Shown here: in pieces, positions 34,401 to 49,700 of the stretch
Numbering within the stretch: the stretch's first letter is position 1
Layout of the letters: each line of letters starts with the position of its first letter
Assembly: GCA_022266195.1 (NCBI GenBank)
Contig: WHVY01000004.1
Span: forward strand, 4,605,501 to 4,669,500
DNA length: 64,000 nucleotides
Source of the DNA: Tetranychus cinnabarinus
Lineage: Eukaryota; Arthropoda; Arachnida; Trombidiformes; Tetranychidae
Direction of reading: 5' to 3'
Program-made: the position numbers and the translations under genes
The notes under the pieces: generated by a model
What the model was told of the DNA's origin: nothing
What the model saw: the letters and a program-made list of their open reading frames with translations, nothing else
Databases searched by the model: none

Positions 34401-37400
34401 ACATTGTCCTTCATCTAAAGACTCTTCTCTAAAATTAAGGCCTCCACTAAGACGACGAATTGAAGTTGAAACTGGAGCAATACAACTGTTTGACCTGATG
34501 GAATGAGCATTAACCTCTAATAGAGAATCATCTGTTGAATTGGTTTGGGCTGAGTCGAAGGTTTGTGTTCTTAAAAGGCCAGGACGTCGAGGTGACTTGG
34601 TGGGTGAGTGATGTAAACTGATGGATATGTTGGTATTACTTTGACCAGTTAAAGATGATTGTGCAGAAGATCGACGACTATCTGATTGTAATTGCGACAA
34701 ACGATGGCCTGAGATTATGGAGGATGCACGACGTTCCTCAAACTGAGTCTCAAAATCAGACCAAGACATTCCCTTAAAACGATAAGAAAAAAAAAATTAA
34801 TTAGCAAAGAAAAAATCTAAACCATAAGCTCACTGTAACCAATGAACTAAATTATATTTCAGATATTAAAGTGAAAAAAGAGGTGAAAACTTACTTTATA
34901 TTTGGAAAGTTGTTCATCAACAAAAACGGACGGAGTAAGTGTTGATAAAACCTCTTCAAGACCACACAATGAATCCGATTTGGTTCGATTAGACCTGTCA
35001 AACTGTACGCACATTTGGATGGACAGAAGCATTGCATATTTTTTTGTGGTTGTGTCGTATTTGTTTCCCACAATATAATCATAATGTATATGTTGGATGG
35101 TCAACGATTAAAGGTATTGATTTTTTTTATATATATTGGTGGTTGATTAATGTTGGACAAAATTTCATATCACAATGAAGTTTTTTAAACAATCATAATT
35201 GTCGTTCATAACCAATTTGTTGGTGTTGAAAAGTTGCACCAATAATAAAGATCACAATCAAAGAGGTAAACAATATGTAAACAATGGATTCACGGGGTCA
35301 TATGCATATTATAAACAGTAAACGGTGAACCAAAATTGAAAAAATAAAAAGTGTAAATAAAGAAGAAGAGAACAGAAAAGAAAAAATTATAACAATTATA
35401 AATTATTGGCAATTATATCAATTAACAATAAAGATGATCAAATGGTACATGATAAATGCATAATTTGTTGGTAAAGTTGACGGTAAGCGTTTTTTACGTT
35501 CACAGACAGTTTTGTTCAATATTTGAAGTTGAGGTCAAGTTGAGTTTGAATTTTAGTTTCAACATTAAATTACATTTTGGTGCACAAATGTATAACAAAT
35601 GAAATGAACAGATATGACAAAGGTGCAGTGACGTGCCAACAGGTAACATTTAAACAATAAACAGTGAATATTTTGGTGTGAATTGAGTTTGGAAATTATT
35701 ATTAATATCAATTTTTTTGTCATTTTTCATTTTTACAGGCGCATTTGAATATAAATAACAGATAAATAGTATGCATTGAATATCATCAGGGATAGAAAGA
35801 GCATTATCACCAGAATGCAGAGATTTCAAGAGTTATTCATTATTCATGTGTATATCATCAGATCAGATTATTACATCACGAGTCACATTAAAAAAGAAAG
35901 AGAAAGATAGACAGATAGTAAAAGTAGTAACATGGAACAGGATGAGAATGGGAATTCAAGGGACTGCAATGGACTTCTAATCAATCTGTAAAGTGAAGGT
36001 TAAAGGTTTTCTCGAACAAATTTTTGGTTTAAATCTTTCATCTAAAAGCCTAAAACTAGACCTTTTGGGTTCACTTTCAGATTGAGTTTTTACCATTTTA
36101 CTTTATACAATTGAAATTGTGAGAAACTGTGACTCCTTTTTTTACATTTTCATTGGAAAACAAATGAAAGTGTAAAAAAAGGTTAATCAAATAAACGCTC
36201 TGTTTTAAGTACTTACAAGTTTCAACAGTGACCAGGTATTTTTACCTTTACGTGAGGCATCTAAGGAAGCAAAGGAAAGTAAATTAGATCTTAGGCTTGA
36301 TTCGATACGATCAGAGTTGGGTAGTTGATAGGCTGAAAAGGTCCATAAATCAATCGAGTATTTACGGTTAAAGATGAAAAAAGAGGTTGACATTTTCACT
36401 TGGGTTTGGGTTCATTGAGAGTTTGGTCAATTTTTTGGTTTCTTTTTGTTCAATTTTCCACTTTCGTTTGAAAATTTGTCACAATTTTTCAACTCATTTT
36501 CGGTCAATTTTGAGATGTTACTTTTGTTGGTTAAGCTACTTGTCCTACTGATTGGTTCAACTCTAGGTTGGGTGTTACAAGTGGTTTGGTTCATTAATCA
36601 ATTGAGAGTAAAATTGAGCTGAAAAAATGGTAATATCTAATTGGATCGGAAGGAAGTGAGAAAATATTTCATGCCATTTTTGATTCTGAATATCATTCAA
36701 AGCTTTTTGAGTTCAACTCAGGGGAAGAGGAAGATTGAACAAATGGGTAAAAAAAGGATTAAGAGCAAGAGGATGTAATGAGAGGGCAATGTTAAGTTTA
36801 TCATGTCGAGAGAAAAGAATTGAATTTGAACCCGAAAAAAAATGTAAAGGAAATGAAAAGGTAAACATGAGAACTTTGAACTTTATTCTTACCTTCGGTT
36901 ACAGCTAAACATTGAGTTGATCCATCAAAGTTGTCTAATGGTTAAAACATGCAAAAAAGGAAACATCAAAAAGTTTGATTTTAGGCTTTTCTTACAAAAA
37001 GATTTTCATTTTTTCCTCTTTTTTAAAAAGAAATCATTTTCTTACCTAAAAGATCATTTCGATGAGTTAATACTTTACTATAAACTAATAGATCACCTGG
37101 ACATATCTGCATTGGTGGAATAACAACAATTGAGCTTCGTCGTCTTGCCTTTGACGATGTTGGCTCAGCCAGTCTATTGAACGGACAAAAAAGAAGGTAA
37201 AGGTTGGCACAAAAGAAAAGTCAATTTTTCAAAATCAAGTTCAACATTGAAGTAGAGATGAAAATGAAGAAGTAAAATAATCCAAAGTGTAACACGGTTT
37301 GAAGGTGAAGGTGAAGTAAAGTTGTGACCGAGCCAAGCGACTTGGTAACACTGAATGATTGGCTTCGGCTTGGGTTCACACTCAAACCTGAAAACCATAA

Positions 37401-37693
37401 ACTTTCACTTTCTGTTCACTTATTTTCAGTTTACTTTTTTGGTTATTTGTTTGCTTAGAGACACAAACTTGTTAACTCACATATGGCTGAGTTTATCTTT
37501 TTTTTTGTCTTATTCTGGTTAGTTTTTTCTTCTCTTCATGATAATGATAATAATACATACTAATAATAATAGTGCTAATAACTAGGTACTTTATGTTGAT
37601 GCTACTTTACCCTCAATGAACATTCAATGGGATAACTTTTTTGGTGCATTTTTCGTGTTAAATTTTATTCCTTTTTCCTTTCTTACTCTTCTT

Positions 37694-37724
<31 letters not shown>

Positions 37725-40700
37725 TTTCTTCTTCTTCTTCATCATTGCCTTTAAGGTGCTTGTCTATGAATCAAGAAACCGGTTCACAATCGCTCAACCA
37801 GTTAACTCAATTATATTAAAGTTTTCTATCTTTTTTTCACTAGAAAATAAGATGAGAATGAAAATGATGAACAACAATACTGTGCCAATGAACTAAACTT
37901 TTGCTTTTTCTTCTTCTTTTCTTCTTCTTTTCTCCTCCTCTTTTCTTCTTTTACATCATCATCTTTAACTTGCTCTACAAGACTAGATGAGCGTTGGGTA
38001 CAAGAAAAAAGGTGAAGATTATAATGATGAGACGAAGTTGGATAAATGTGTGTGGAAACGGAATAATTTGTTTAACTATATGAACTTGAAAAATGATGTT
38101 CTTTATCAATTTTTCTCTCTCTTCCCACTACAATCTTGCAAAATTATCATCACAAGTTTTTTGGTGAGAAACCAACATTTCTAAAGTCACGGAATCAAGG
38201 ACGAAATTTTGGTTCAATTTGAGGGAAAATAAATGACCATTTATAAGGTAAAAAGGGACTCAACTTTCAACTCACTTCCAAGTTGAACACTAACGTTATT
38301 CACGAAATAATTCACAAGCCAATTCCGATTAAAGCTGATTTAGTTGTACAATTTAAAGTTTAAATCAACGTCTTTTTTAGACTGAAAGATAACAGCTCAA
38401 GTTTGCCTGATCAACGTTACAAGTTGGTTACACATGATAAGTTTATTTTGTCTCATTGACGCATTGATGCTACTCAGAAAATATGTTTGCCCGACTTGGC
38501 CTTTCTGTTCTTATCTAATCTTGTCTGATCTCAACGCTATTTCCAGGAAAATGACAGTTAATAGCTTTTGATGAGCAAAGCTGCTAATGCAGTAAACTTT
38601 TCTATTGAGGTTTGACTAAAGGTTTATTTTTATGGTTTATTTTTCATGAAATCATCAGGTTATTTTGCATTATTAATGAGACAAAATTGATTAAACTCAA
38701 TATATAACAGTTATGATGACGCTTGCTGACAAGGCTTTCAAACTTGTTTTCACTTTGGATGTTAGTAACACATTAAACGGTTTTTAGTGTAAAATTGAAA
38801 TGGAAGGCAAAAGATGGGAAAAGTTTAATCCTTACAAGTTACTCGATAATGGTGATGATGCAGATTCCCTTGTATGTTCAGTTTCATCGGTTGCACTTTC
38901 ATAGCCATCGGTAATCAACTTTGGCGGTACCAGAGCTCGACGTCGATGCAATGCCGATGCAGGCGGTTCTTCCTGTAAAGGCTCTTCAGGTTCACTTTCA
39001 TCTCCATGGCTCGTGAGTCCAGCAAACTTTTTAAAAACTGGATTACACTCTTGACCCTTTCAAAATAATCCAAGGAGCAGAATACAAAAAGAGACGAAAA
39101 GTACAGTTAAAATCAATAAAAGAATCAAAAATACAAAAAAGAGGTTGAAGGGAAAAACTCATGAAATGAACAATATTTACAGCTAAAGAGTAAATTAATA
39201 ATTTCATCTTTTCTTTAGTTGGTTAACTTGACCATGAAAAGCGACAGTAAAAACACTCGAGTAAAAAAACAGTTAGAAAATGGAAAAAAGGTTGAATTTT
39301 TGCATTTCATAGTTTGATCAGCGTCAAAGGTTGAAACCTGAAAACTGAATGATCCAGAATGACCCGAATAACAAGTAAAATGTAACCAATTGAAGGGAAC
39401 ACACAAGTCTGATAACTTTTGTCTATTGAATAAGAAAGTGGATGATGGAAGATAGCAAGTCAATTTCAAGTGTTCGTCTTCCAAATGATGAGTATTCAAA
39501 GTGAAATGATAAAGAGTGAGTAAATAAGTTGAGGTAACACAATAAAAAAAAGTGTGTTACCCAGGTAAGAGTAACAACAACATTGCTCACTGAAGACAGA
39601 AGAGGATAACTTTGTGTTTTTATAATCATAACTTTATTCATTGTAACTCCCATGCTCTTTTTATTATCGCTTTTTAATGATAATAACAATGTTGACCTGA
39701 TTGTTGATGATGTTTCCCCTGAGCTTTGAAACATTTCGCACAACAGAGAAAATGATAAATGATCAATTTCATTGAAAACTCACGAGTCAAGTTCACATCG
39801 AATTGTCGAGTTGGAAAAAATTTTTCTTGAAAATAAAGTTCAAAACTTTACTAATCATAAGAATCAAACTGATAAGTTTTGTATTATTGTCATGATAGCA
39901 AAGAACTGGGAGTTTTTCTTGCTGGGAGTGAAAAGATTTGAATAAAAAGAGCAAATTTTTATTCTTTTGTTGTTTAAATTTTCAAGCAACTTTGATATCA
40001 ATGGCCTTATCGATTAAAGTAATTGTTTGGACCTTTCATTTCAGGTCATTACCTTTGGTGACAACAAAACAAAAACATTTTCTGTTTCAACAAACGAGGT
40101 AATTTGTTGCAAATGTGGGACAAACAGGGTTACATGATGAAAGGATGAAATTTTCTGGATCCATAGAAATCAGATTATCTATCAAATTGAAACTTTTTCT
40201 TCTTCTTCTTCCTGGAAATGTCCTTTTTATTGTTTAATAAATATTTGATTCTTGATCAATCCTTTTTCCTTCTTCAGAATAATCTTCAAAATTGACTGAA
40301 TAAATTATTTACAGGTAAACATGAAAACACCTTTTTTGTTATTCCACTTTGAAATCTTTACATTCCTTGCTGAGTAAAATTTAGGACAAAAAAGTTATCA
40401 ACAAATGCTTTTTCACATTTCATGAAGTCGTTAGTTATTTCAAATAACTTATTTGCATTGGAAACTTTTTTCAACTTGAAATATTTGATTCTGACATTTT
40501 TCAGTTTTTTTTGTTTCGAATGTAACATTTTGAACAAAATTTTTAGCATTTTTGGAAGAAATCAAAGTTCCAAGTCAGAACGCAGTTTCAGGATTGATCA
40601 ATAACAAGATGAAAATGTTGAACTGAAGATTAATTATTATAAAGAGGAAAAGGGAAATGTTGAACAACATAATTGGTTAAAATAGGTAACTGTAATAAAA

Positions 40701-43700
40701 AAGACTATCGATTCAGATCAATCGATATAAAGAAATGACCTGATTAAGATTATACGTGATGTTAATTTAACTATTGTTGTAGAGTCTGTGGTTTCAATGG
40801 AACTGGTGAAAATGGGAACAAAATCAAGTTGAGAAAAAGGTTAATTTATAATCAAGTTAAGGCGGAAAATTGGAGTCGATTAATAGTTAATTTAATTTTT
40901 ACTTTACACTCTTTTAATAGTTTAAATATCTGTCTTTTGTAGGGAAGTTTACGGTGAGAAACAACTTTTAAACTGTTTATGAGAGTCAATTTGAATTTTA
41001 AATTTTACCAATCTAATTATGTTGTTAAATAATTTATGGTTAACTTTAATTGTCGATAAACTTTCAGCTTCAGTAGATAATTTGATTCAAATGTTTCCAT
41101 AGCGATAAAAGGTGTGACTGAAGAGTCATCTGGTGCACACGAAATAAACTAAAATGTTGGATCCAAACAAAAAATACATTTTGAATGATGTAGCAAAATT
41201 TCATGTTTTAATGCTTAATTATAATTTTTTAGAAATATTTTAATGATACAAACAGGAAAGGTAATAATGAATTTTCAATTGAATAAGTCCTTGATATTTG
41301 TTTATGAGTTGTTTAACACCAGGTGAAGAAACAGACATCATCAACGAAAGACTAGTCGGATTTGTCAGAGCAGAGGACAAGCATTATTGACCCTGCATAA
41401 GTAGAGATTCATCTCCAGGTAACAGTTGCCAATACTAGCTCACATGCTAAATCTAATAACGCAAGGAATATTAGTAGCTGTGAAAACTAAGTGTAAATTA
41501 GGTGTGTGTTTAGTACACCTTGCTGTTATCAATTGCACAAAGGGTTTTGCACCCTCCTTCAAATTGGTCGTGGTTTTCGTGAGCACGAGAGTTGAGGAAA
41601 TGCTTTCCTATGTCACTCCTCCAATCAATACCAAGATCTAAGGGCAGGCTAAAAGTTAACCCCTTAACCTATTGAGTTTGGAGTCAGCAATTCATTTCAT
41701 GTTTCGTTTAGCTATTGAAGTTGTTGCAAAGTCAAATTTAACGAAAATTCAATTCCAAAGGTTGATTTAAAAGGCAACCATATGAATGAATAATGCAGAC
41801 AAAAATTTGTTTTCTAAATGTTGATAGCGTAATTGCACCATTATGGTCGAAACTCGATAAGGACAAAACTATCAACATCATGATCAAATCACGATTTGAA
41901 AATTTCGATTTCATTTACCAAAACAAATGTAAAAGCAAAAAAATCTAAATGCTTTTCCAGTGGTTCAGTTAGACACACAGGATTGACTTTAATGGACATT
42001 GCGTTTGACCATTACATTATCGAGAAAAGGTTAACTCCAAAGAGTGATAAAATCCATCTTCTTTACAAATTATAATTTCAATTTTTTCTGACAACAAACG
42101 ACGAAAAGAAAAAGGACAGAATAAGAGTTTTCACATTAACATATCTTGAGCAAGACAAGGCAACATGAAATGACCCAACATTAGGTTATTATTTATCGTC
42201 AAATGTATTTATTTCAATACAAAATGACAGGTCATTCTTTTTCCTTGCCAGACACTTTTCCTCTTTCACCTTGACCATCATCTTTTACCTGGACAAGGTC
42301 AACCCAAATGTCAACCTGAAACCAATCAAACACCTGAAACAAAAAAGGCACTTTCGCGTAATTACTTTATTGTTTTTGGAGAATGGAGAAAAGAATAAAA
42401 TTATTTCGTTTTTTTTCATCTCATCCTAACTGTCACCAACAGCATGATGAAGATTCTGATGATTTATTATCGCTATTAATATCATTTTCACATTGAATCT
42501 TTACTCGGAATGCAAATGCTCTGTTTTTCCCATTTCTACTCATTCCACAAATACAAATGTTTTACTTTTTTTTGTTTTCTTGTTCTTCATCTTTTCCCTA
42601 TTAATATATTCATCTCTCAACTTTCATGCTTAACGAATTTTCCATGTTCATGTTCTAATAAAATTGGCTCATTGCTGTCGCTCTTTACATATTCATCATG
42701 TTCCATGTGATTTATGTGAATAAAATTTTCTCGATATTTTACCTCGTTTTCCCTTCTTTTCCCACTATTTTGACTTTGAAAATATTTTCCCAGAAAAAAA
42801 TGTCAAATCGAACATCAATGGAAAAAGTTTAATGTTTAATTCGTTGAGTGCAAAAATTTGTGAGAAAAAAAAGATTTCCACAGAAATTTAGTTTTGAAAC
42901 TTCGATAAAATCATTGATCAAACTAAACTTTTAACCAATTCTTTGGATTCTGCCAACCTTCGTGATTGATTCATTGTTATTATCATGATTATATTCAGTG
43001 TTATCATGAAACAGTTTTATTCGAAAAAAAAACAATTCTATTTTTGTTTATCAAATGTTGAAACTTTTCAGATAAATTCTTTTTCCACTTTAGATTATCT
43101 CAATTCCAATGAAATTGATCAGTTGTTGAGCGAACATTTGATTATTCATTTCATCCCAAAAGACAATATCATGAAATTTTCTTCTTTTTGAAGCGAAAAT
43201 TTCAAAGGTAACAATTGAAAAGAAGAAAATGTTTTCATGAAATTTCATTCCTTTGATCAGCAACCTGTTGAAACGAAAATCATCTTCACACTTTGATTGA
43301 TACATTTGAAGGGAAACGAATCAAGATTCGAAAAAGTTTGAACAAGAGAAGAAAAAAGAAACAGAAATTCCATTAGAACAATATTAATCTTTTATATCTT
43401 CATCATGATATTGTTCATGAACCAGTTAACACTACTTTGCTTATCAAGTAAATGTAACCCAATCATCTGTAAACAGAAACAGAATTTTGATTTCCCAAGT
43501 CAATCAACTTTATTACAAAGGAAAGAAAAGTAGAATCCAAATGTGAAATGGAAAAGTTTTGAAATGAAATTGATGAGAAACGTTTAAATGTCTGATTGAA
43601 CATGATGATTCCAAGGTAATGAGCTGAGAAAATTTCGAATTGTAATTGAGATGGAAATTGATTTGAAACTGGAAAACATTTACAGCGGAATTTTAACCTC

Positions 43701-46700
43701 GATTATATTTCGATGTGTTACATTATTTAAATTTTTATCATTTAGATTTCGAGTTCGAAGTTGAATTAAATTTTGGTCTAACTTTTGTTTACACGCTAAT
43801 GGTGATTAATGTTTACCTTTGGTAATGATTCAGTGCTCGTGAAAACTCGTTGATTGCGTGTGTTGATCTTGTTCAAGTTTTGTTTCATTACTTGGCAGAA
43901 GCTTATTGTTGGGAGGCAAAAGAAGCTGGTAAAGAGGATTTGATAATAAAATTGATGATAAATAGTTTATCGTTTAGTGATGATAAACTAAAAGGAAAAG
44001 CAAATATGGATTTTTCATCAAAAAAAGGTAACACCATTAAAAATGAATGATCATGAAACAGTAAAGATAACAAAAGGTAACAAGAAGTGAATAATGAATG
44101 ATTGTCAAGTCGAGTATTTTCAAGTGTTCAACACTTTGGTCAGATTTTGAAGAAACGCAAAAACAATTGACTCTTTAGAGACTAAGTTTAGGTCTTCATC
44201 TGTTTAAACATGATAAATGATGGAAATAGATTCAATAGAAAACTAATCAAGAGTGTTCAATCAGCAAAAGAATGTTAGCTTGAAAATTTGAAACAATTTC
44301 GAGTGTTTTCTAAAAACTTTGAAATGTTCAACTATCGAGCTATAAGGCTAACAGAATTCGGTGAATAACGTACAACTTGGGCATAAATCGAGATGAGAAA
44401 ATGATCGAATTCGCTAAATTGAGTTTCCAACATTGATATAAGAATTGAGATTCGCCGAAACGTCATTTAGTTTGAATATTTACAGAAATTAAGTTGAATC
44501 TTATTAATTATTCCAAAAACCGAAAATTACTGATGAACCAAAGTTTTCCTTGACGAAGTTAGAAGACTGGAAAGTGTTAATTTTCTCGACTTTTCGAACA
44601 GAACGTTTATTCTTTGCTTGAAATTGCTGTTTAAATTCATTTATGTCATCAATTGGTGTCAAAACTTCTCAATACTTTTGATCTGATCTGTCTTTGAATA
44701 TCGATAAATATTTATTTTATTTTTTGAAATTTTCGTAAGTCTGAGCATTCTCTTCTTGAAAAATGACTTAAATTTAGTTTTTATATTCGATAAGAAGTCA
44801 TCCATCAGCTTGAATAATCTGCAATCCTGATATTTTTCAACAAAAGATTTTCCAACGAAGTAACATTACAATGAAAAATTTTTCAGACAAAACGAAGCCT
44901 TTGATTTGATTTACTTTGACTTTTGCGATTCTCAGAATTTTGGACAAAATACTTGATGAAATGATATAAATAGATGATGATATTTATCCACTATTTTTAT
45001 GGTCACCCTTTGGGATCGGAAATACCTAAAGGATGTGGGAAAAAATGTTCAAGTTGAAGGAAGAAAGGTAAAAACGAAATGGTGAAAGAATAAAAGAGAA
45101 ACTCAATTCATCTTATGTAAATATTATTATGTTAACATGAGAAAAAATAGGAAAAAAGTTAAACGATTTTACTATTATTTTGAGCTATTTATATCGACAC
45201 GAGAAAAAAACGTCAGTTGAAATGACCACAATGGTGATGATAATGTTCCAACAAATTGTCCAGCAAGAGAAGGCGAGAGAAAAAGAAAATGTTTTTTCAT
45301 AACTTTTTCATTCCAACAACTATTGTAATATTTATTTTCATCTTTGGCCAACTTGTAAGTTGGACTCTTTTGACTTGTACCACATCTTGACCAAGAATAA
45401 CCAAGTTTTCATTGACTTTTGTAGCTTTGAAACTCCAAGGGAAAACCTTATTTAAATTTAACTGAAAGATATTTTTATCCTCTTCGCAGGGTTAACAAGT
45501 TTTCAAATAAAAAGTTAGATAAATTACTCGAAAAAATAGACTCGAGTTTCAGATTACATGTCAAGATAGCGTCTTGTAACATGTATCAAATGGTGTCACA
45601 TTAAATTTGGATTCATTCGATTGCGTTGAACTGAATAAAGTATTAAAAATAGAAAGTAAAAGTTGGAAAAATTCATTTTATATTCACTGCAATTCGTTGA
45701 ACATCAAACAAAAATTTGAAAAAAAATCTAATTGCTGAATCAACATTGAACTCAATTCAGTCACTTTCGTTGAAACCGACTGATGAACATATTGAGCATT
45801 ATCGGTTTCTTTTCGATTTACATGGAAAAATATGTTCAACAAAACCTTCGATTGTAACGAGTTGTGGTTGATGGTGACGAGGATAAGATGAGGTAATTAG
45901 GATTTACAAGTTATTTCAATGTTGCCAAATGTCGACAACAGAAATGGTTCATTTTAATGGATATTGTGAACTTGAAGCAGCCAAGCGCAAATTGAACGAA
46001 TTATCGTTGTTTCCATCACAAGGATGTAACAGGATAGCATGAATATCATGTCAAGTGTGTCAACTTTTTACTCGAATTTCACGGAAAGACGTAAATTTCG
46101 ATCATCTTTAAACTTTTTCTTCTTTTCTTTCAAAATCATTTTCCGCTTTTCTTTCGATTAACATTTGCAAGTGACAATCTTCACCTGAATTAATGTTGCA
46201 ATTACTTTCTTTTTGCCGTTAATCCTTTTATATAAAAATGCTGTCAAACTAATTATCACCAAGAGACAAGTCTGAGACTAAAATAGCAACAGCGAAAACA
46301 ATAAACCAGAATATGATGTAATGGGAAAATAATGGATAAAAGGCGACTCGACACAAAACTTTGGTGAAATGAAAAACAAGAAACAACAACAAGTTCTCCA
46401 GAAATATTCTTCTAGAATTGAATTTTGATTCAAACTTCGGAATTCCATTTTATCGTTTTCTATTCCAATCCTATTGATATTCCTCTTGATGTACTTCCAG
46501 GTATAATTTGATAGCAATGATGTCGACAGATTGATGACCATTTGTAAGTCGAAAGTTTCGATCGTTATTATTCTTGATTCTGTTCTCATCTAATTTCTTG
46601 ATTGAATTCACGCCAACTTTACTTGCAACACTGATTTACTGGCTTTCATCAAGTTTTACTAACGTAAGTTTCGACGATTCTTGGTCAACAACTGGTTCTT

Positions 46701-49700
46701 TCATGTTATCTTGTTCCTACAAGAATAAGAATTGAATGTTGACTCTTCAGGGGATCAAACTTTAACCAGGTAACAGTCGGTAGCAAAGTAGAGGTAAAAA
46801 AAGGTTGTATCAATTGTGGCAAGAAAAAAGGAAATGAAAGTGTAAAGTGAAGTGAAATGAAAAAAGGTAGGAAATGAATGTTGAAGGTAAAGGTACAGAA
46901 GAAGCGAGAAATGTTAAAGTTACAGGGAAACAGATTATGAGGTAAATACTTAGATCAATGAATATCAATGTTGCCATTTGCATTTATTGAAAGGAAATTT
47001 GTAAGTCGCCAGAAATCACGAGCAATATTCAATGTTGCCTGAGTAAATTGAAAAATGTAGACACAATTTTGGCACATTTTCTTTGCTTCTTCTTCTTTTC
47101 CACTGTAACTTTGATATTTCTCTTTTCTCTTCAATCTCATCTCATCTTTATTCTGAAAGGTTTCACCTTTTGAACATGAAGAAAACTCAACAATTGCAAC
47201 GTTTATCAATATTAATACAATATGTTGCCATTGAATTGGAAAAGTAAAGGCTTGACAAAACTGTGAAATGATATTTTGTAACTTTTATAAACAATATATT
47301 TAGTGAAATGTCGAGGTGAAAAAACTTGAGGCTAAATATGGCAACAATTGTTGTTTAATTAGTGACAAGGTGTTGACGGATAAGAGATGAAAGTGTTTCA
47401 TTGAGTATTCAAATGCTAAATTCCAACAAACTTGATTGAAAAGGAATAAAGCATTTACTAATTGATTTGATCGAGTTGAGAAGTGCATATTCGGTAACTG
47501 CATGTGACACTTCATGCTTTCGAAATGTTTATTCGTAATTTTCTGTTCAATTGTTCGCCTAAAGCAAACTTTTTGCGTTTTAACTCAACTTATTCACTTC
47601 AACATATTCCAAGAGATCTTTTGTAAGTCACTGTTCACAACAAGAAGGGCGAACTTTGCAATTCAGTTAAAGTTTGATGTTTCTTGCGTCCGAAACAAGC
47701 AAACGGTTTGGACGATTTCCTTGCAAACACTTCAAGTTATGGCATAAAAGTTGAAATGTGAAAAAGCATTGTAAAACAACTTCATTGTTAGTTTATTTAA
47801 ATCAGATCATTGAAACTCTTCTGTATAATACTTGTTGAGTGTCAGTTTTGGTCAAAGTTTTGCTCAATTGCTATTAATAGATTGCATATATTTCTGTTCA
47901 TTAGCACAATTAGGAGAAACAATTAATCTGGTGATCAACGGACCAGAAGAAAGATGGTAAAGCATACAAATGAATAAACTGAATTGATCAATAATTCATA
48001 AGTTAATCAATCAAATGAATACAAAGGAATGGACTTTTTTCAATCTTGATTGATTATGGAATAATTATTAATACAATGATCATGGTTATGAAGAATCTTA
48101 AAGAATCGTTTGATTGACAATTAAAAAGGTAAAAGATTATTGATGAACATTTTCAACAGAAAAAAATTGAATCTTTGTGTGAAATAAATCGGTTTATTAG
48201 TTAACCAGATTCAATTAATAAGCTCATTTAGTTATCAATCTTTCAATGGTTTATAAGTTTTCTTTGAAAAATATTGATCAAAGAAATCTTGGATCCAACA
48301 AAGCCATTATAAGATCAATTGGTGACACTTTTGATGAGAAAGGCAAAAGCTATCGATTAAACTTCCAATTACTGCTTCATTTTATTCATAATTAAACAAT
48401 AAATGGATTATTAAATGCAAAGTAACAAGAAAATTGGATTTGAGTAAATTGAGTTCTTTGATTGATTGATATAAAGTGATTTCTCAGGTTGATGTTGAAG
48501 CTTTGGCTTTTAAGTCTTTGGTCTTTAAAATGAAGGATTGAAAAAATTCATTCCAATTGATTAATGGTCAGCAAATCTTGGACATCAACTAACATTAAAT
48601 TTTGAGACGACAAAAAAGGTTAAATCATTCTTAACATGAACTTTGAAACTTTTTCTTTCAACTGATAGTAATTGATGATTTCACTTATTTTACTCTTTTC
48701 TCACAAACTCAAATGATTGATATTTTTCACGGAATTAAATTTATTTGTTTGTCAAATAATTCTGATGAAAAAAGAAGCAAATTCTCATTCATCTTTTCCA
48801 ATCTCTAATCTGATTATCGAGTTCAGAGCTCAATTGGAATGAGAAGTTCTAGTAAATTGAGCAAAGAAAAAAGTTTACCAAAGAGACGAGTAAATGGAAA
48901 TGAGAAAAGTTAAACCAAGTTAAACGAAAAATCGCAAGTTTTTAAAAAATGGAAAAATTAAAAATCTCTTTAATCGTTTCAAGCATGAAATTGTCGAGAC
49001 AAATTGACACTTTAAAAGCAATCAAAGAATGATTTCAACCTTGAATTGGTTCGAATGAGAAATGATTTAAATTGAGTTGAAATGATTGCCAATAATTTGA
49101 TTCAAAGTTGCAATAAACTCGGTTAGTTAAGAAACTGAAAGGTTGAACCCAAAAGATGGAAGTTAATGAACAAAATGATTTCTGTAGTAATGATATGTAA
49201 TGAGCTGCACCAATTTACTGTATTGTTGGCTAACTAATGATTCAGCTAATTAAGTTAATCATAATGACAATGATGATCACGATCATCCATGATGTATGAA
49301 ACAGAAGTAAAACAGAAAGAAGAGAGGAAAAAAATGAGTTTCTCTTTTCATCTTTTGTCTTTTTTTCTCCTCTTCATTTTCATGGTTTTCACATTTTCTC
49401 GATTTTTTGTGTCCTTTTCAACTCTCATTGTGTTGAAGCTAAAAATGAAATGCTATCAGATGAAACAAGATTAAATCATCTGCGTTTATTCTGTTTCATG
49501 TTACATATTCATGGAAATGCACATTGAACCGGAAAATGATTACAATTCATTATCCATTAATATGATAATAAACAAGAGAATCGTTTAATGAAAATTGTTT
49601 CATCTTTTTTTTCCTTGCTCTCAGTTGAACCAAAACAAAGTTAAATAAAGGTTGAATTTGACTCTTGCTTTCAACTTTTAATTGTGAGTCTAACTGTTGG

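Noticed and set aside
34235..34432. 65-residue + ORF
   Set aside because: Antisense shadow of the 909-bp RhoGEF exon.
46278..46589. 103-residue - ORF
   Set aside because: No motif, splice logic or coding composition; chance frame in AT-rich sequence.
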